Made by a program: the position numbers and the translations under genes. This document shows, piece after piece, positions 38,636 to 47,695 of a stretch of DNA of 64,000 nucleotides. Position 1 is the stretch's first letter, and each line of letters begins with the position of its first letter. The notes beneath the pieces are model-generated. The model saw only the letters and a list, made by a program, of their open reading frames with translations. It did no database searches and was not told the DNA's origin. The stretch is from Microcystis aeruginosa NIES-4325 (GTDB lineage Bacteria > Cyanobacteriota > Cyanobacteriia > Cyanobacteriales > Microcystaceae): the NCBI RefSeq assembly GCF_008974145.1, contig NZ_BJKP01000010.1, positions 46,499 to 110,498 of the forward strand, given 5' to 3'.

Positions 38636-38790
38636 CTTGACTAGCGGTCAGTTATCAGCTAATTTTTGGGAGCCAAAAATTTGGCGATCAATATGACTAC
38701 GGCACCAATATTGATTATGGACAATTGAAAATTAATTTAGACAGGGCAAGAAAAATCTACAGCAACTTAGAAAAAGAGCTTGAAACTTAA
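38636..38790 (+). other. Possible C-terminal coding remnant
   Basis: An open frame ends YGTNIDYGQLKINLDRARKI, then YSNLEKELET and TAA at 38788-38790, 26 bp before the MNT remnant. It has no start codon of its own and no family was recognised. It could be the tail of a lost partner gene. Confidence 0.25.
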
Positions 38791-38816
38791 GCTAAATTCT
38801 CGATACTATAATTAGT

Positions 38817-39291
38817 ATGTCGGCAAGTAACCCCTATCTTGAATACTGGCAAAAACGCCAAAAAGAACAGCAGGAATATAATCAAAAATTAGACCAAGAA
38901 GCCAGGAAAAATCTTCCGCCAGTTATTGATTATCTAAAAGAAAATTTTCCAATTACCAAAATTATCCTATTTGGTTCTCTAGTTAAAGGTAAATTTCATG
39001 AAACTTCTGATATTGATCTAGCAGTGGCTGGCATACACCCAGAAAGTTTTTTTTTCAAGCTTTAGGAAAAGTTAATTATATAGCAAAGATCGGGGTGGTT
39101 AGGACAATCAATCGCTGAAACCCTTGACCGATAAGAGTTTGAAAATTGAAAGCGTCCTAAATAACCCATTTTTTGCTATAATTAGCGAGCGCTGGTTTGA
39201 TTTAAAGCCCATAGAAGACTTATAACCTCATTTCCTTAACAGAGTTTTGCAAATAGGAGAATGTCTTTATGCGTCCGATGAGTGCCAGTGA
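38817..39291 (+). pseudogene. MNT-type nucleotidyltransferase, broken
   Basis: The 5' part (82 residues) contains KIILFGSLVKGKFHETSDIDLAV, the GSxxxG...DID motif of minimal nucleotidyltransferases that pair with HEPN proteins as toxin-antitoxin modules. A 9-T run at about 39047-39055 shifts the frame; in the next frame QALGKVNYIA continues. About 100 bp then intervene, bounded by TTAGGAC and GTCCTAA. The family C-terminus resumes as RWFDLKPIEDL, stop, HFLNRVLQIGECLYASDE, to TGA 39289-39291. So the gene has a frameshift, a probable small insertion and a nonsense codon. No intact HEPN partner is adjacent. Confidence 0.7.
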
Positions 39292-39414
39292 ATTACAAGA
39301 AATCGCCCTTGATATTGCCACGGAAGTTAATAGATTAAATCAGCTAGAAAGCCAAATGCGTTTAGTTCAAGCGGCAATGCTAACCAACCCGACACTAGCC
39401 GATATTTGTGCTAA

Positions 39415-39717
39415 AAGTTTAGCCCTCAAACTCCAGCTTGGAGTTTTGCTAAACCCGTCATCGGTTGTGATATTCCTGCGGTTGCTGAGGTGATTTCTCA
39501 AGGGGTTGATGGCTTTTTAGTACCTCAAGAATCTCAATCCATAGCCGAGACAATTTGTCAAGTATTATTAGCTAATAATTTAGCCGCTAGTCTCGGAATA
39601 GCCGGTCAAAGAAAAGTAGAAGAAAAATTCCCTTGGCAACGATTAGCAGAAAAAACCGAGCAAATTTATAGCATTTCCTGTTCGCAAGAGGTACATTATC
39701 AATATCGAAAAGCTTAA
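39415..39717 (+). pseudogene. GT4 glycosyltransferase C-terminal fragment
   Basis: The frame reads WSFAKPVIGCDIPAVAEVIS, QGVDGFLVPQESQSIAETIC and then FPWQRLAEKTEQIYSIS, the typical nucleotide-sugar-binding end of a family-4 glycosyltransferase. The N-terminal domain and the start are missing and an upstream TAA closes the frame. The last nine codons fall within a dispersed repeat. It is a relic, probably brought in or truncated by rearrangement. Confidence 0.7.
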
Positions 39718-39762
39718 TCAGCAAAGGTTTAACTGTGCCACACAGGTATGAGAAAAGCTATA
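39689..39762. repeat. 74-bp dispersed repeat, copy 1
   Basis: AGGTACATT ... AGCTTAATCAG ... TGTGCCACACAGGTA ... GCTATA. A copy of equal length lies at 52685-52758 with about three quarters identity by eye. Here it overlaps the 3' end of the GT4 fragment and abuts a MITE. Confidence 0.65.
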
Positions 39763-39770
39763 TCGAGATT

Positions 39771-39865
39771 TATAGTCATTTCAATTAAGATTGAGAATAT
39801 CAATCCCAGATTTCATACGGGTTTTGTCAGCCCAGACTGTATCAGACTTATCTGAAATGACTATA
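39771..39865. mobile_element. 95-bp MITE with TA ends (IS630/Tc1-like)
   Basis: Perfect 13-bp terminal inverted repeats TATAGTCATTTCA and TGAAATGACTATA, extendable to an imperfect 24 bp. The termini start and end in TA, the target preferred by IS630/Tc1-mariner transposases. There is no coding capacity, so it would be mobilised in trans. The rest of 39718-40117 has no gene that I can support. Confidence 0.75.
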
Positions 39866-40117
39866 CTAGCTAAATAAGTTAAGTCAAAAAACACAATCTT
39901 TCACCGATAAGTTGACTAATAAATGAACAGGTTCAGAAATTATGGCATCGAACCATGATTTCCTCGCTATCTTTCCCCCTCTCAAATATTCATAAAAGAA
40001 CCCATAAGCCTTAAGCTTACCACCGACTAAGGGCAAGAGTTTAATCCATTTAAATTGACTTTTTCTCTGAACCGTCAACTTTATTTGACAGTGGTTATTC
40101 TGACTTGAGAAAGTTAT

Positions 40118-40774
40118 TTAACCTACTGCCGATGATTGCTGTACTTTCTGACCTATTTTCGGTTCCGTCCCTGCCAACAATCTTTTAATATTACCCTGAT
40201 GACGAACAATCACATAGATCCCCGCAATCAAACTAAATAAAATATAGGGGAGAGGTTGACCCAAAACAATCATTAAAATATTCACCACCAGCGCCCCGAT
40301 AATCGAACCTAAAGAAACAATCCGGAAAAGTGCGAGCATAACTAAAAAACTCGCCAAAGTTCCGCAAGCCACTAAGGGATTCATCACTAATAAAACCCCT
40401 AAACTGGTGGCAACGGATTTACCACCGCTAAAATTCAAGAAAATCGATTTACTATGACCGATGACTGCCCCCAATGCTGCCCCGATAATTAACCAATAAT
40501 ACCAACTTTCCGGAAGAGGATTGACATCAATAAAATATAGTCCTCGTACCAGGGACACCGCCGCCATTCCTTTTAACATATCAATTAATAACACCGCCGC
40601 CCCAGCAGTTTTTCCCAGAGTTCTCAGCACATTGGTGGCCCCCGTGGAACCGGAACCATAGTCACGAATATCGATACCTTTGCTGTATTTACCGATTAAA
40701 TAACCCGTGGGAATCGAACCGAGCAGATAGGATAAAAGTAAGACAGTAAGACTGATAAGAATCGGAATAAGCAT
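40118..40774 (-). CDS. plsY: Acyl-phosphate:glycerol-3-phosphate acyltransferase
   Basis: A 218-residue membrane acyltransferase that acylates glycerol-3-phosphate from acyl-phosphate, the first step of phospholipid and glycolipid synthesis. It shows the three PlsY motifs: GSIPTGYLIGKY with DYGSGSTGATNVLR, then GHSKSIFLNFSGGKSVATSLG, and a C-terminal RHQGNIKRLLAGTEPKIG. About five to seven membrane helices. Length and motifs are normal. Confidence 0.95.
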   Translation of the reverse strand: MLIPILISLTVLLLSYLLGSIPTGYLIGKYSKGIDIRDYGSGSTGATNVLRTLGKTAGAAVLLIDMLKGMAAVSLVRGLYFIDVNPLPESWYYWLIIGAALGAVIGHSKSIFLNFSGGKSVATSLGVLLVMNPLVACGTLASFLVMLALFRIVSLGSIIGALVVNILMIVLGQPLPYILFSLIAGIYVIVRHQGNIKRLLAGTEPKIGQKVQQSSAVG

Positions 40775-40957
40775 AAATTAACCCCAATTTTTAGCAAGAG
40801 CGAGTGCCGTTATCAGTGTATCAACTTGAAGACAAAAAAACACTCACAGGGAACCATAGACGGGAATTGCCGCCCTGCGCAAGTCCTTCGCCCCTTCCCC
40901 CGCCAGAAAGATGATTTAACTAGTCAATTAGGCAATATTACAGCCTTTCTCGCCGGG

Positions 40958-41983
40958 CTAGGATTCCTTCATCGCTTGTTTTTTCTCCGCCTTGAGGTCG
41001 CGACTGCTGGCGGCGGCAATTTCCGCATCCATCAGGGTGCGTCCGGTGGCCGCTAGATAGACATCATCGAGACTAGGACGGGATTGGGCGATGCTAAACA
41101 CGGGTAATCCCGATTCGGCTAGGGTTTGTTCAATTTTGCTTAAAGGATTGCTATTCGCCGTCACAATCAGATTCAGGGAGTTACCCTGGACGGTATTGAC
41201 GATCACTTCCTCGACAAAAGGCAGACGGGATAATAACTCTTTTGCTTTGAAAGCTTCTTCCTCTGGGGAAAATTCCCGCACTTTTAGGGTAATGCGATCG
41301 CCGCCCAGTTGTTCCTTCAGTTGTGAGGGCGTACCGCGAGCAATGACGATACCATTGTCGATAATTGCCAAGTTATCGGCCAAAGCGTCGATTTCTTCGA
41401 GATAATGGCTGGTAATTAATACACTGGTTCCGGCCGCCCGCAATTGTCGCAGAAAATCCCAGACAATCAAACGACTTTCGATATCTAGTCCCACAGTCGG
41501 TTCATCCAGCACCAAAACTTCCGGCTGATGCAGCAATCCCGCCGCTAAATCCAGCCGTTTTTTGATGCCGCCGGAATAGGTTCCTGTTTTTTTGTCGGCG
41601 TATTCCTCTAATCCTAAAAGATTTATTAATTCTTTGATGCGATCTCTTGACTTTTGAGCGGGAATGTGATAGAGAGCCGCTTGTAGTTGCAACAGTTCCC
41701 GGCCCGTGAGCATTTTATCGAGGGCGACTTCTTGGGCAACGTAACCTAGGCGTTTACGGGCGGATTTGGGGTTATTCAGGGCATCGACACCCCCCACCTC
41801 GATTTTGCCGCCATCGGGTTTAGCAAGGGTACAAAGACAGCGAATCGTGGTGGTTTTCCCCGCACCATTGGGACCGAGTAAACCGAAGATTTCTGCCGCT
41901 GCCACGGTAAAGGATATATCTTTAACCGCTGCCGTCTGACCGTAGGATTTTTTTAACTTTTTGATCGCCACCGCAAGGGTCAT
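40958..41983 (-). CDS. ABC transporter ATP-binding protein, DrrA-type
   Basis: A 341-residue ATPase of the daunorubicin-resistance (DrrA) type. Walker A is GPNGAGKTTTIR (about residues 37-48), the signature is TYSGGIKKRLDLAAGL (a variant of LSGGQ) and Walker B is VLVLDEPTVGLD. A C-terminal ~100-residue DUF4162-like regulatory domain and a charged lysine-rich tail follow. Its permease partner would normally follow on the same strand, but plsY comes next, so the permease must be elsewhere. The exported substrate is unknown. Confidence 0.88.
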   Translation of the reverse strand: MTLAVAIKKLKKSYGQTAAVKDISFTVAAAEIFGLLGPNGAGKTTTIRCLCTLAKPDGGKIEVGGVDALNNPKSARKRLGYVAQEVALDKMLTGRELLQLQAALYHIPAQKSRDRIKELINLLGLEEYADKKTGTYSGGIKKRLDLAAGLLHQPEVLVLDEPTVGLDIESRLIVWDFLRQLRAAGTSVLITSHYLEEIDALADNLAIIDNGIVIARGTPSQLKEQLGGDRITLKVREFSPEEEAFKAKELLSRLPFVEEVIVNTVQGNSLNLIVTANSNPLSKIEQTLAESGLPVFSIAQSRPSLDDVYLAATGRTLMDAEIAAASSRDLKAEKKQAMKES

Positions 41984-42240
41984 AAGCTGATTTTCGCCGA
42001 CTTGAGCGAGACAATTTTTTTGTTAACTTTCTCGGTCTATTTTAACCCACATTCCCCACTTCAAAAGGAAACTCTCAGCTAAAATTGGACGTTATTTGCG
42101 ATTTGATCACTCCCCAGCTTTTGAGGGTAGAATCGCTAAAACCCAGGACGCATTAGTTTTTCCGTGAGATGCTTACAGGCAGTTGTTTTTCAGCCTGCCC
42201 TATTTAATTTCTGTCCTTGTCTCCAGAATCTCTCCCTTAG

Positions 42241-42420
42241 TTAACTTCTTAACCCAATACCAGGTGCATGGCACTCTAGTACATTTCCCGTCAGACTGCA
42301 ACTAATTAACAGATAATCACAGCGAGGACAGGCCGTGCTAACGAGATGGTGTTCTAAAATATGCTGTCTTTCGGCAAAATTTCCACAATTAGGACAGCGT
42401 ACTTGTTGCCAGGTGATCAT
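42241..42420 (-). CDS. Small zinc-ribbon protein, 59 residues
   Basis: ATG 42420 to TAA 42241. The product has two CxxC knuckles, VRCPNCG (residues 8-14) and TACPRCD (29-35), spaced like a four-cysteine zinc ribbon, and a further pair of single cysteines towards the C-terminus. Such tiny cyanobacterial proteins are often labelled after PriA helicase because of the ribbon, without functional evidence. Short and basic-neutral, it may bind nucleic acid or a protein. Confidence 0.7.
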   Translation of the reverse strand: MITWQQVRCPNCGNFAERQHILEHHLVSTACPRCDYLLISCSLTGNVLECHAPGIGLRS

Positions 42421-42997
42421 AGCAAACCTCTTTGATTAGTTATCTTCTGTATATAAAGCTAGTTTTTCTTGATCCCAATCGGTTTAAGCCTATTTTTTCC
42501 TTGATCCCCATCGTAAAACCGATAATCTGATCGCCAATTAAGACATGAAACGCACGAATCCTCAAGAGTTGACAGAAAAAGGCTCATCAGGTACTGTCCG
42601 ATCAATACAAAAACAAATCAGACCCAAAAACGAAGCCCCCAACATCCTAACATAGAACAAAGAAACTTGCTCTACCAACTTAGTCAAGAGGGAAATTTAT
42701 CTCAGAGGAAATATTGCTTTTTCCTTGACAAATTACTCAAGTTGTGGTACCAAAGAGGTGTAAACTCGATCGCCTGATCAATGGAAAGACAAAAACTATC
42801 TTAAGGTCGCCAGAGGAGATAAATTGCCACCAAAAGCGAACCCGACTCTAGGGAGTCAACTGACCTTGAGTGGAGATGCTCGCAAGGGTAAGTGTGGGGA
42901 GAATAAGTAAAAACCACTAGGAAAAACCTGAATAGAATCTTAATATATAGAATGCCTAGTAGCCATAACGATTGCGCGCACTGTTTTTGTAAATTCT
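42421..42997. other. Non-coding segment with hairpins
   Basis: No gene. Between about 42820 and 42900 are two consecutive hairpins (GACTC-TAGG-GAGTC, and ACCTTGAG pairing with CTCGCAAGGGT), in a GC-richer stretch ahead of a TAATATATAG promoter-like sequence. A small RNA is possible but not shown. Confidence 0.3.
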
Positions 42998-43681
42998 ATG
43001 GCAGAGATTAACCCAGAGATCAACCTCATGCAGATAGCGACTATACTCAACCAATATCGATTTGAAATGAGAGGATATAAAGCGCAGGAATTAATCGAGC
43101 GCTGGTTGCCCACCTATTCGCTAAATTGGATTCGCATGGCGATTTTAGAGGCACTCTATCAGGGACGTTACAAAGTCATTTCGGTGGAGGAAATTCTCAA
43201 AATTTGGCACCGTCGCGGCCATCCTACCTTTCATTTTACGGGGGAATTCGAGCGCTTGGTTTGTAAAAACTTGCCAGATTCCCAGTTAAATGGCAAAAAA
43301 ACGGTAGTTATCCCTAAAGAGGAACAGGTCAATATGCTTTCTGCCACCCTTGAGCGGCCTGATCCAGAGCCACAAGCGCTAAAAACCGATAATAATGGCA
43401 CAGTAGCCATGGCTAAAGATTCTTTATTCAACCTAGAAACTTCTCTTTTTGATGATCCTCGCCAAGGAATGAGTGATGTGGAGGAATTATTCTCACAGTT
43501 AACCACGGAAACGCCCAAATTCCCTGAATTAGAATCAGTGCCTAAATCGGCTAACGGCCATGGAACTAGGGAGAATTTTCCGGCTAATTTTAAGCCGGTA
43601 ATCGATGAGTTTACCCCTTTGTTAGACCCTTCGGAATTATATCCTAAATTAAAAGCTGTGGCTCGATCGCAGTATAAGTAG
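42998..43681 (+). CDS. Conserved cyanobacterial protein, unknown function
   Basis: A 227-residue soluble protein. The N-terminal ~100 residues are compact and helical (INLMQIATILNQYRFEMRGYKA, LIERWLPTYSLNWIRMAILEAL, VISVEEILKIWHRRG) and resemble winged-helix-like DnaD folds only loosely. The C-terminal half is polar, low in hydrophobics and probably disordered, with a short conserved-looking tail (FTPLLDPSELYPKLKAVARSQ). I do not recognise a named family. A guanine-rich heptamer repeat lies just downstream. Confidence 0.65.
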   Translation: MAEINPEINLMQIATILNQYRFEMRGYKAQELIERWLPTYSLNWIRMAILEALYQGRYKVISVEEILKIWHRRGHPTFHFTGEFERLVCKNLPDSQLNGKKTVVIPKEEQVNMLSATLERPDPEPQALKTDNNGTVAMAKDSLFNLETSLFDDPRQGMSDVEELFSQLTTETPKFPELESVPKSANGHGTRENFPANFKPVIDEFTPLLDPSELYPKLKAVARSQYK

Positions 43682-43714
43682 GGTTGGCTGAAAAAGTTTT
43701 TCCTAGGGGCAGGG

Positions 43715-43750
43715 TGTGGGGTGTGGGGTGTGGGGTGTGGGGTGGTGGGG
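43715..43750. repeat. G-rich heptamer repeat (TGTGGGG)4
   Basis: Four exact tandem TGTGGGG units and one TGGTGGGG. Runs of four G every seven bases could form a G-quadruplex on the plus strand. It lies between two co-directional genes. Confidence 0.85.
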
Positions 43751-43853
43751 TACTGACACCAATTAATTCCCCGCCCTCAAGAAAAAAAAATCGCCTTGAC
43801 GATTAGAATAGAGTTAACTTTTCCCCTCAAGGCTCTGCTCAATTAACTAGATT

Positions 43854-45377
43854 ATGACATCCTCCTATTTTGGTCTAGAAACCGAAGAAAATAAACTAAT
43901 TAACTCTAATAATCTCTCGTTCGCCGCTTCTCTTGGTATTCATGGCCTACTTTTAGCGATTATCTTACCTAATTTCCTCAATAATCCAGCGCAGGAGCCA
44001 AAAAAGGAATTACGCAACGTCAATCTGATTGAATTGAACTCTCTAGAGCAGTCACGTCTTCCCAATCTCGACCCCTCCCTGTCCAGCTTACCGGAACTGC
44101 CTAACCCCAATTCGTCTTCTTCCTCTTTGCCTCCTCTCCCCCCCATGGATGGTATCCATAACAGCACCTTACCTCCTTTACCCTCGGTTTCTTCCCTTCC
44201 TCCCTTACCTCCCTTACCTTCCTTACCTGCTTTACCTCCCCTCTCCTCTTTACCCCCCGTCAATATCTATTCTCCTCCCATGGCATCTATCCCCTCCCTG
44301 GGGAGATTACCGATTCCTCGCAATTTTCCCACTTCTACCCCCAGTTTACCCAGTCCTCCTTCTGTTCCCACCCTGCCAGATAATAATAATCTGCCGAGGG
44401 AGACTAATAACCAGCAGGTCCGGCCTTACTTCGATCCCTACCAAGATAATCTAACTTTAGATAGATTGCGAAATTCCCCTCTTAGTGCATCGCAACAGGC
44501 GCAGCAACAATTAAACAATTCCTTAGCCCGCACGCCAGATCCGAATGGTCAATCGCCCATCGATGAACAGCGTCGTCAACAATTAATGTGGGAAATGCGG
44601 GAACGTTTGCGCTCCCTAGAGGCGGATAAAAGTAATACCAGTAACGAGGAGGCCAGGAGAAATCAGGTGGATTGGCTGGCCAGAGTCCAAAAAAGTAATC
44701 CTAACGCCTTAAATGAACTAAATCAGCCCAATCAGGGCAGCAGAGGCATAACTACCGTCAATTTGACCGGTAATTATCCCGCTACGGCTTGTTCCCGTCA
44801 ATTAGCGGGGACGGCGGTTTATGGGGTGACGGTGGATAGCCAAGGCCGCCTCAGCAGTGAACCCCAGTTAATTAAAAGTGCTGGCTTCCCGATTTTCAAT
44901 CAACAGGGGGCCAGGGAGGTACGCTTAACTCGCTTTAATAATCCCAGTGGTGAGTCGAGAATCTATCAGGTGAGCGTCAGTTTTGCCCCTAACCCGGAAG
45001 TGTGCCGAGGTACGATCGCTAATCCCCCAAAACCGGAGGGTAGCAACCTCAATACGCGTAACTCCCCCCCCGCAACGCCGGCAATTGAACCCCCGCTTCG
45101 TCCCAATCAACCCCCGCAACCCGCCGTTAGTCCCCAACCGGATAACGTCAAGCCCCCCGCAACCCCAGGGACAAATCCAGCCCAAACCCAGCCAGAAGCG
45201 CCCAAAGATGCGATAATCGAGGAAAAAGCCCCGGAAACTCCTCCCCAAACCCCCGCTCTCAATCAGCCAGAGGTTTCCCCCGCTAGTCCCCCCACTAGCC
45301 AAAATCCTCAACCCCTGGGCGAGGAAGTGTTGCCCCCCAGTCCCCCGGCGGAAGCTAAAGTTGAGCCAGAAAGTTAG
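43854..45377 (+). CDS. TonB-like proline-rich envelope protein
   Basis: A 507-residue protein. Cytoplasmic N-terminus, one membrane segment (about residues 21-40, FAASLGIHGLLLAIILPNFL), then a long Pro/Leu/Ser-rich stretch with many LPPLP and LPSLP repeats (about 85-180). A charged linker follows, and a TonB_C-like domain at about 305-385 (ACSRQLAGTAVYGVTVDSQGRLSS and FNNPSGESRIYQVSVSF). A second Pro-rich tail of ~120 residues follows the domain. TonB spans the periplasm and powers outer-membrane transporters; a C-terminal tail after the domain is unusual. No exbB/exbD is adjacent. Codon use in the Pro region is C-rich. Confidence 0.75.
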   Translation: MTSSYFGLETEENKLINSNNLSFAASLGIHGLLLAIILPNFLNNPAQEPKKELRNVNLIELNSLEQSRLPNLDPSLSSLPELPNPNSSSSSLPPLPPMDGIHNSTLPPLPSVSSLPPLPPLPSLPALPPLSSLPPVNIYSPPMASIPSLGRLPIPRNFPTSTPSLPSPPSVPTLPDNNNLPRETNNQQVRPYFDPYQDNLTLDRLRNSPLSASQQAQQQLNNSLARTPDPNGQSPIDEQRRQQLMWEMRERLRSLEADKSNTSNEEARRNQVDWLARVQKSNPNALNELNQPNQGSRGITTVNLTGNYPATACSRQLAGTAVYGVTVDSQGRLSSEPQLIKSAGFPIFNQQGAREVRLTRFNNPSGESRIYQVSVSFAPNPEVCRGTIANPPKPEGSNLNTRNSPPATPAIEPPLRPNQPPQPAVSPQPDNVKPPATPGTNPAQTQPEAPKDAIIEEKAPETPPQTPALNQPEVSPASPPTSQNPQPLGEEVLPPSPPAEAKVEPES

Positions 45378-45391
45378 GCCGTCAGCCTTTT

Positions 45392-45446
45392 CAGTGATCA
45401 GTAATCAGTGATCAGATGTGAGTTTTAGGTTTACTGATTACTGAAA
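45392..45446. repeat. Heptamer repeat with hairpin after TonB-like gene
   Basis: CAGTGAT/CAGTAAT/CAGTGAT units, ATGTGAGTT, then CTGATTACTGA, which pairs with TCAGTAATCAG upstream (11-bp stem). Followed by AAAAAAA. Related to 31204-31262. It could act as a terminator. Confidence 0.75.
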
Positions 45447-45482
45447 AAAACTCTCATCTTCCTAGTCCATATTTTTACTTAA

Positions 45483-46112
45483 ATGATTTCCACTTCCCAG
45501 ATACCCGATTCTTTTGTCTCACCTTGCCGTCGCGCCTCGGTTAGTCGTACTACCAAAGAAACCGATGTACAGGTGACGATCGATCTTGATGGTAGCGGCA
45601 ATTGTCGCCCCCAGACAGGAATTCCCTTTCTTGATCATATGTTGCAGCAAATCGCCTCCCACGCTGCGATCGATCTCGATGTGCGTGCCACTGGAGATCT
45701 AGAAATTGATGACCATCACACCAATGAAGACGTGGGAATCACCCTCGGACAAGCTTTACTGCAAGCTTTGGGAGACAAAAAAGGGATCGTCCGTTTCGGG
45801 CATTTTGTCGCCCCTCTCGATGAAGCTTTAGTGCAAGTTGCCCTCGATTTTTCCGGTCGCCCCCACCTCAGTTATGGTCTAGAAATTCCCACCCAAAGAG
45901 TGGGAACCTACGATACTCAGCTAGTGCGGGAATTTTTCGTTGCTTTGGTCAATCACAGTCAAATGACCCTACATATTCGCCAATTAGACGGGATTAATTC
46001 CCATCATATTATTGAGGCTACTTTTAAAGCTTTTGCCCGGGCGATGAGTATGGCCATAGCGATCGATCCCCGTCGCGCCGGTATAATTCCCAGTTCTAAG
46101 GGAGTTTTATAG
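45483..46112 (+). CDS. hisB: Imidazoleglycerol-phosphate dehydratase
   Basis: A 209-residue monofunctional HisB, sixth enzyme of histidine synthesis. Metal-ligand histidines are in [15 protein letters not shown], the [11 protein letters not shown] motif and [11 protein letters not shown], with the second site [17 protein letters not shown]. No HAD phosphatase domain is fused. Length and active site are normal. It is convergent with thrC, 30 bp between stops. Confidence 0.96.
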   Translation: MISTSQIPDSFVSPCRRASVSRTTKETDVQVTIDLDGSGNCRPQTGIPFLDHMLQQIASHAAIDLDVRATGDLEIDDHHTNEDVGITLGQALLQALGDKKGIVRFGHFVAPLDEALVQVALDFSGRPHLSYGLEIPTQRVGTYDTQLVREFFVALVNHSQMTLHIRQLDGINSHHIIEATFKAFARAMSMAIAIDPRRAGIIPSSKGVL

Positions 46113-46142
46113 AAGCACTGCTTAACCCGAATTAACGTTAGC

Positions 46143-47252
46143 TTAGAAGCCCATAATTTGAGCCACTTGGGTTAATTCGGGATCAATCCCAGATTTTAGT
46201 TGATTATTGCTGTATTTTACCGCCGAATCTGGGTCTTTTAGTCCATTTCCCGTTAAAACACACACTACGGTAGCCCCATCGGGAACCTGTTGATGCACTT
46301 TTAATAATCCTGCCACAGAAGCGGCGCTGGCTGGTTCACAGAAAACCCCCTCCTGGCCCCCTAAAATCCGATAGGCTGCCAATATTTCCTCATCGCTGAC
46401 CGCGTGAAATTGTCCTTGACTAGCGTGACTAGCGGCCCAAGCTTTTTCCCAGTTAGCGGGGTTGCCGATACGGATAGCCGTGGCTAGGGTTTCGGGATGG
46501 TCAACCGGTTGTTTAGAGATAAAAGGGGCAGCCCCGGCGGCCTGAAAACCCATCATCTTCGGCAGTCGGTCACATTTACCTATCTGGTGATACTGACAGA
46601 ATCCCATCCAATAGGCGCTAATATTGCCGGCATTACCCACGGGAATACATAACCAGTCGGGAGCATTACCCAAGACATCGACAATCTCGAAAGCGGCGGT
46701 TTTTTGACCCTCTAAACGGTAGGGATTGACGGAATTGACTAAAGTTACGGGATAATTTTCTGATAGTTGGCGGACAATCTTGAGGGCATCATCGAAGTTG
46801 CCATTAATAGCGATGACTTCGGCTCCGTACAATAAAGCTTGGGCTAATTTTCCTAAGGCCACATAACCGTCGGGGATAATCACAAAGGCCCGCATCCCGG
46901 CCCTTCTTGCATAGGCTGCCGCCGCCGCCGAGGTGTTCCCGGTACTGGCACAAATCACCGCTTTTGCCCCTTCTTCCTTCGCTTTCGAGATGGCCATGGT
47001 CATGCCCCGGTCTTTAAAGCTGCCGGTGGGATTTAAACCATCATATTTGACAAAAACCTTGACATCGCGCCCGATTTGTGCTGAGAGATAGGGGGCGGGG
47101 ATCAGGGGTGTATTGCCTTCTAGGAGGGTAATTACAGGGGTGTTACTGCTTACGGGCAGAAATTGGCGATATTCTTCGATCAAACCGCGCCAGCCGCCGA
47201 TAGACGAGGATTTAGTGGGTGATTGGGGGTTCGATCGAGCAATAGTTGTCAT
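46143..47252 (-). CDS. thrC: Threonine synthase
   Basis: A 369-residue PLP enzyme converting O-phosphohomoserine to threonine. The PLP lysine is in [20 protein letters not shown], with [19 protein letters not shown] binding the cofactor phosphate, and [15 protein letters not shown] and [14 protein letters not shown] further on. It is the shorter, SAM-independent type. ATG 47252 ([12 protein letters not shown]) is chosen over an upstream start at 47315 that adds an unusual basic leader. Confidence 0.95.
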   Translation of the reverse strand: MTTIARSNPQSPTKSSSIGGWRGLIEEYRQFLPVSSNTPVITLLEGNTPLIPAPYLSAQIGRDVKVFVKYDGLNPTGSFKDRGMTMAISKAKEEGAKAVICASTGNTSAAAAAYARRAGMRAFVIIPDGYVALGKLAQALLYGAEVIAINGNFDDALKIVRQLSENYPVTLVNSVNPYRLEGQKTAAFEIVDVLGNAPDWLCIPVGNAGNISAYWMGFCQYHQIGKCDRLPKMMGFQAAGAAPFISKQPVDHPETLATAIRIGNPANWEKAWAASHASQGQFHAVSDEEILAAYRILGGQEGVFCEPASAASVAGLLKVHQQVPDGATVVCVLTGNGLKDPDSAVKYSNNQLKSGIDPELTQVAQIMGF

Positions 47253-47487
47253 AGCCTTAAGGATACAGATTTGATTAGATGGCCTGATTTCCCATTTTAT
47301 CCAATAAGCAGGCAAAAAAATTAATCTCGATCGCCCGATTGGGATTCATGGGGGTTAAAACAGGGATGCGGAAAGATAAAAGGCAATAACAGCAAATAAA
47401 TGGGCTTTTAGGCAAAAAAATAGTTATTTTATCGCTATAAATCTGATTTTTTGCTCTTTTTGTCTTTCAGAGGTTGATTTAATTAGG

Positions 47488-47562
47488 GTTTACTGAATAA
47501 ATCTAAAAACCTTCTGAAAATGGGTAAAACCCCACACACACCAAGAAACTTTTTCAGCAAAC
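47488..47562. mobile_element. 75-bp MITE-like element
   Basis: Imperfect terminal inverted repeats GTTTACTGA and TCAGCAAAC, with a possible 7-bp flanking duplication TAATTAG (47480-47486 and 47565-47571). A related half (GGCTGAAAAAGTTTTTCCTA) is seen after 43681. It has no coding capacity. The rest of 47253-47695 shows no gene. Confidence 0.45.
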
Positions 47563-47695
47563 GCTAATTAGTAGTAGTGCCAGATTAATTTCTTAGCTAG
47601 GATAGGCAAGAGGCAGCTGGAAAAAATTCTCCTGTCTCCTGTCACGGCTGCTGGCAGTAATTTTGCCAGCATCTGATATTCAAACTCAAGCAACT

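Noticed and set aside
39269-39493. 74-residue frame with an AGGAGA box
   Set aside because: The box and start lie inside the MNT pseudogene tail, and the end overlaps the GT4 fragment in another frame; it is probably a junction artefact.
39884-40078. 64-residue minus-strand frame after the MITE
   Set aside because: No domain recognised, basic and low-complexity-like, no neighbours to support it.
44149-44454. Proline/leucine-rich frames within the TonB-like gene
   Set aside because: They are shadows of the biased LPPLP-coding sequence in other frames.
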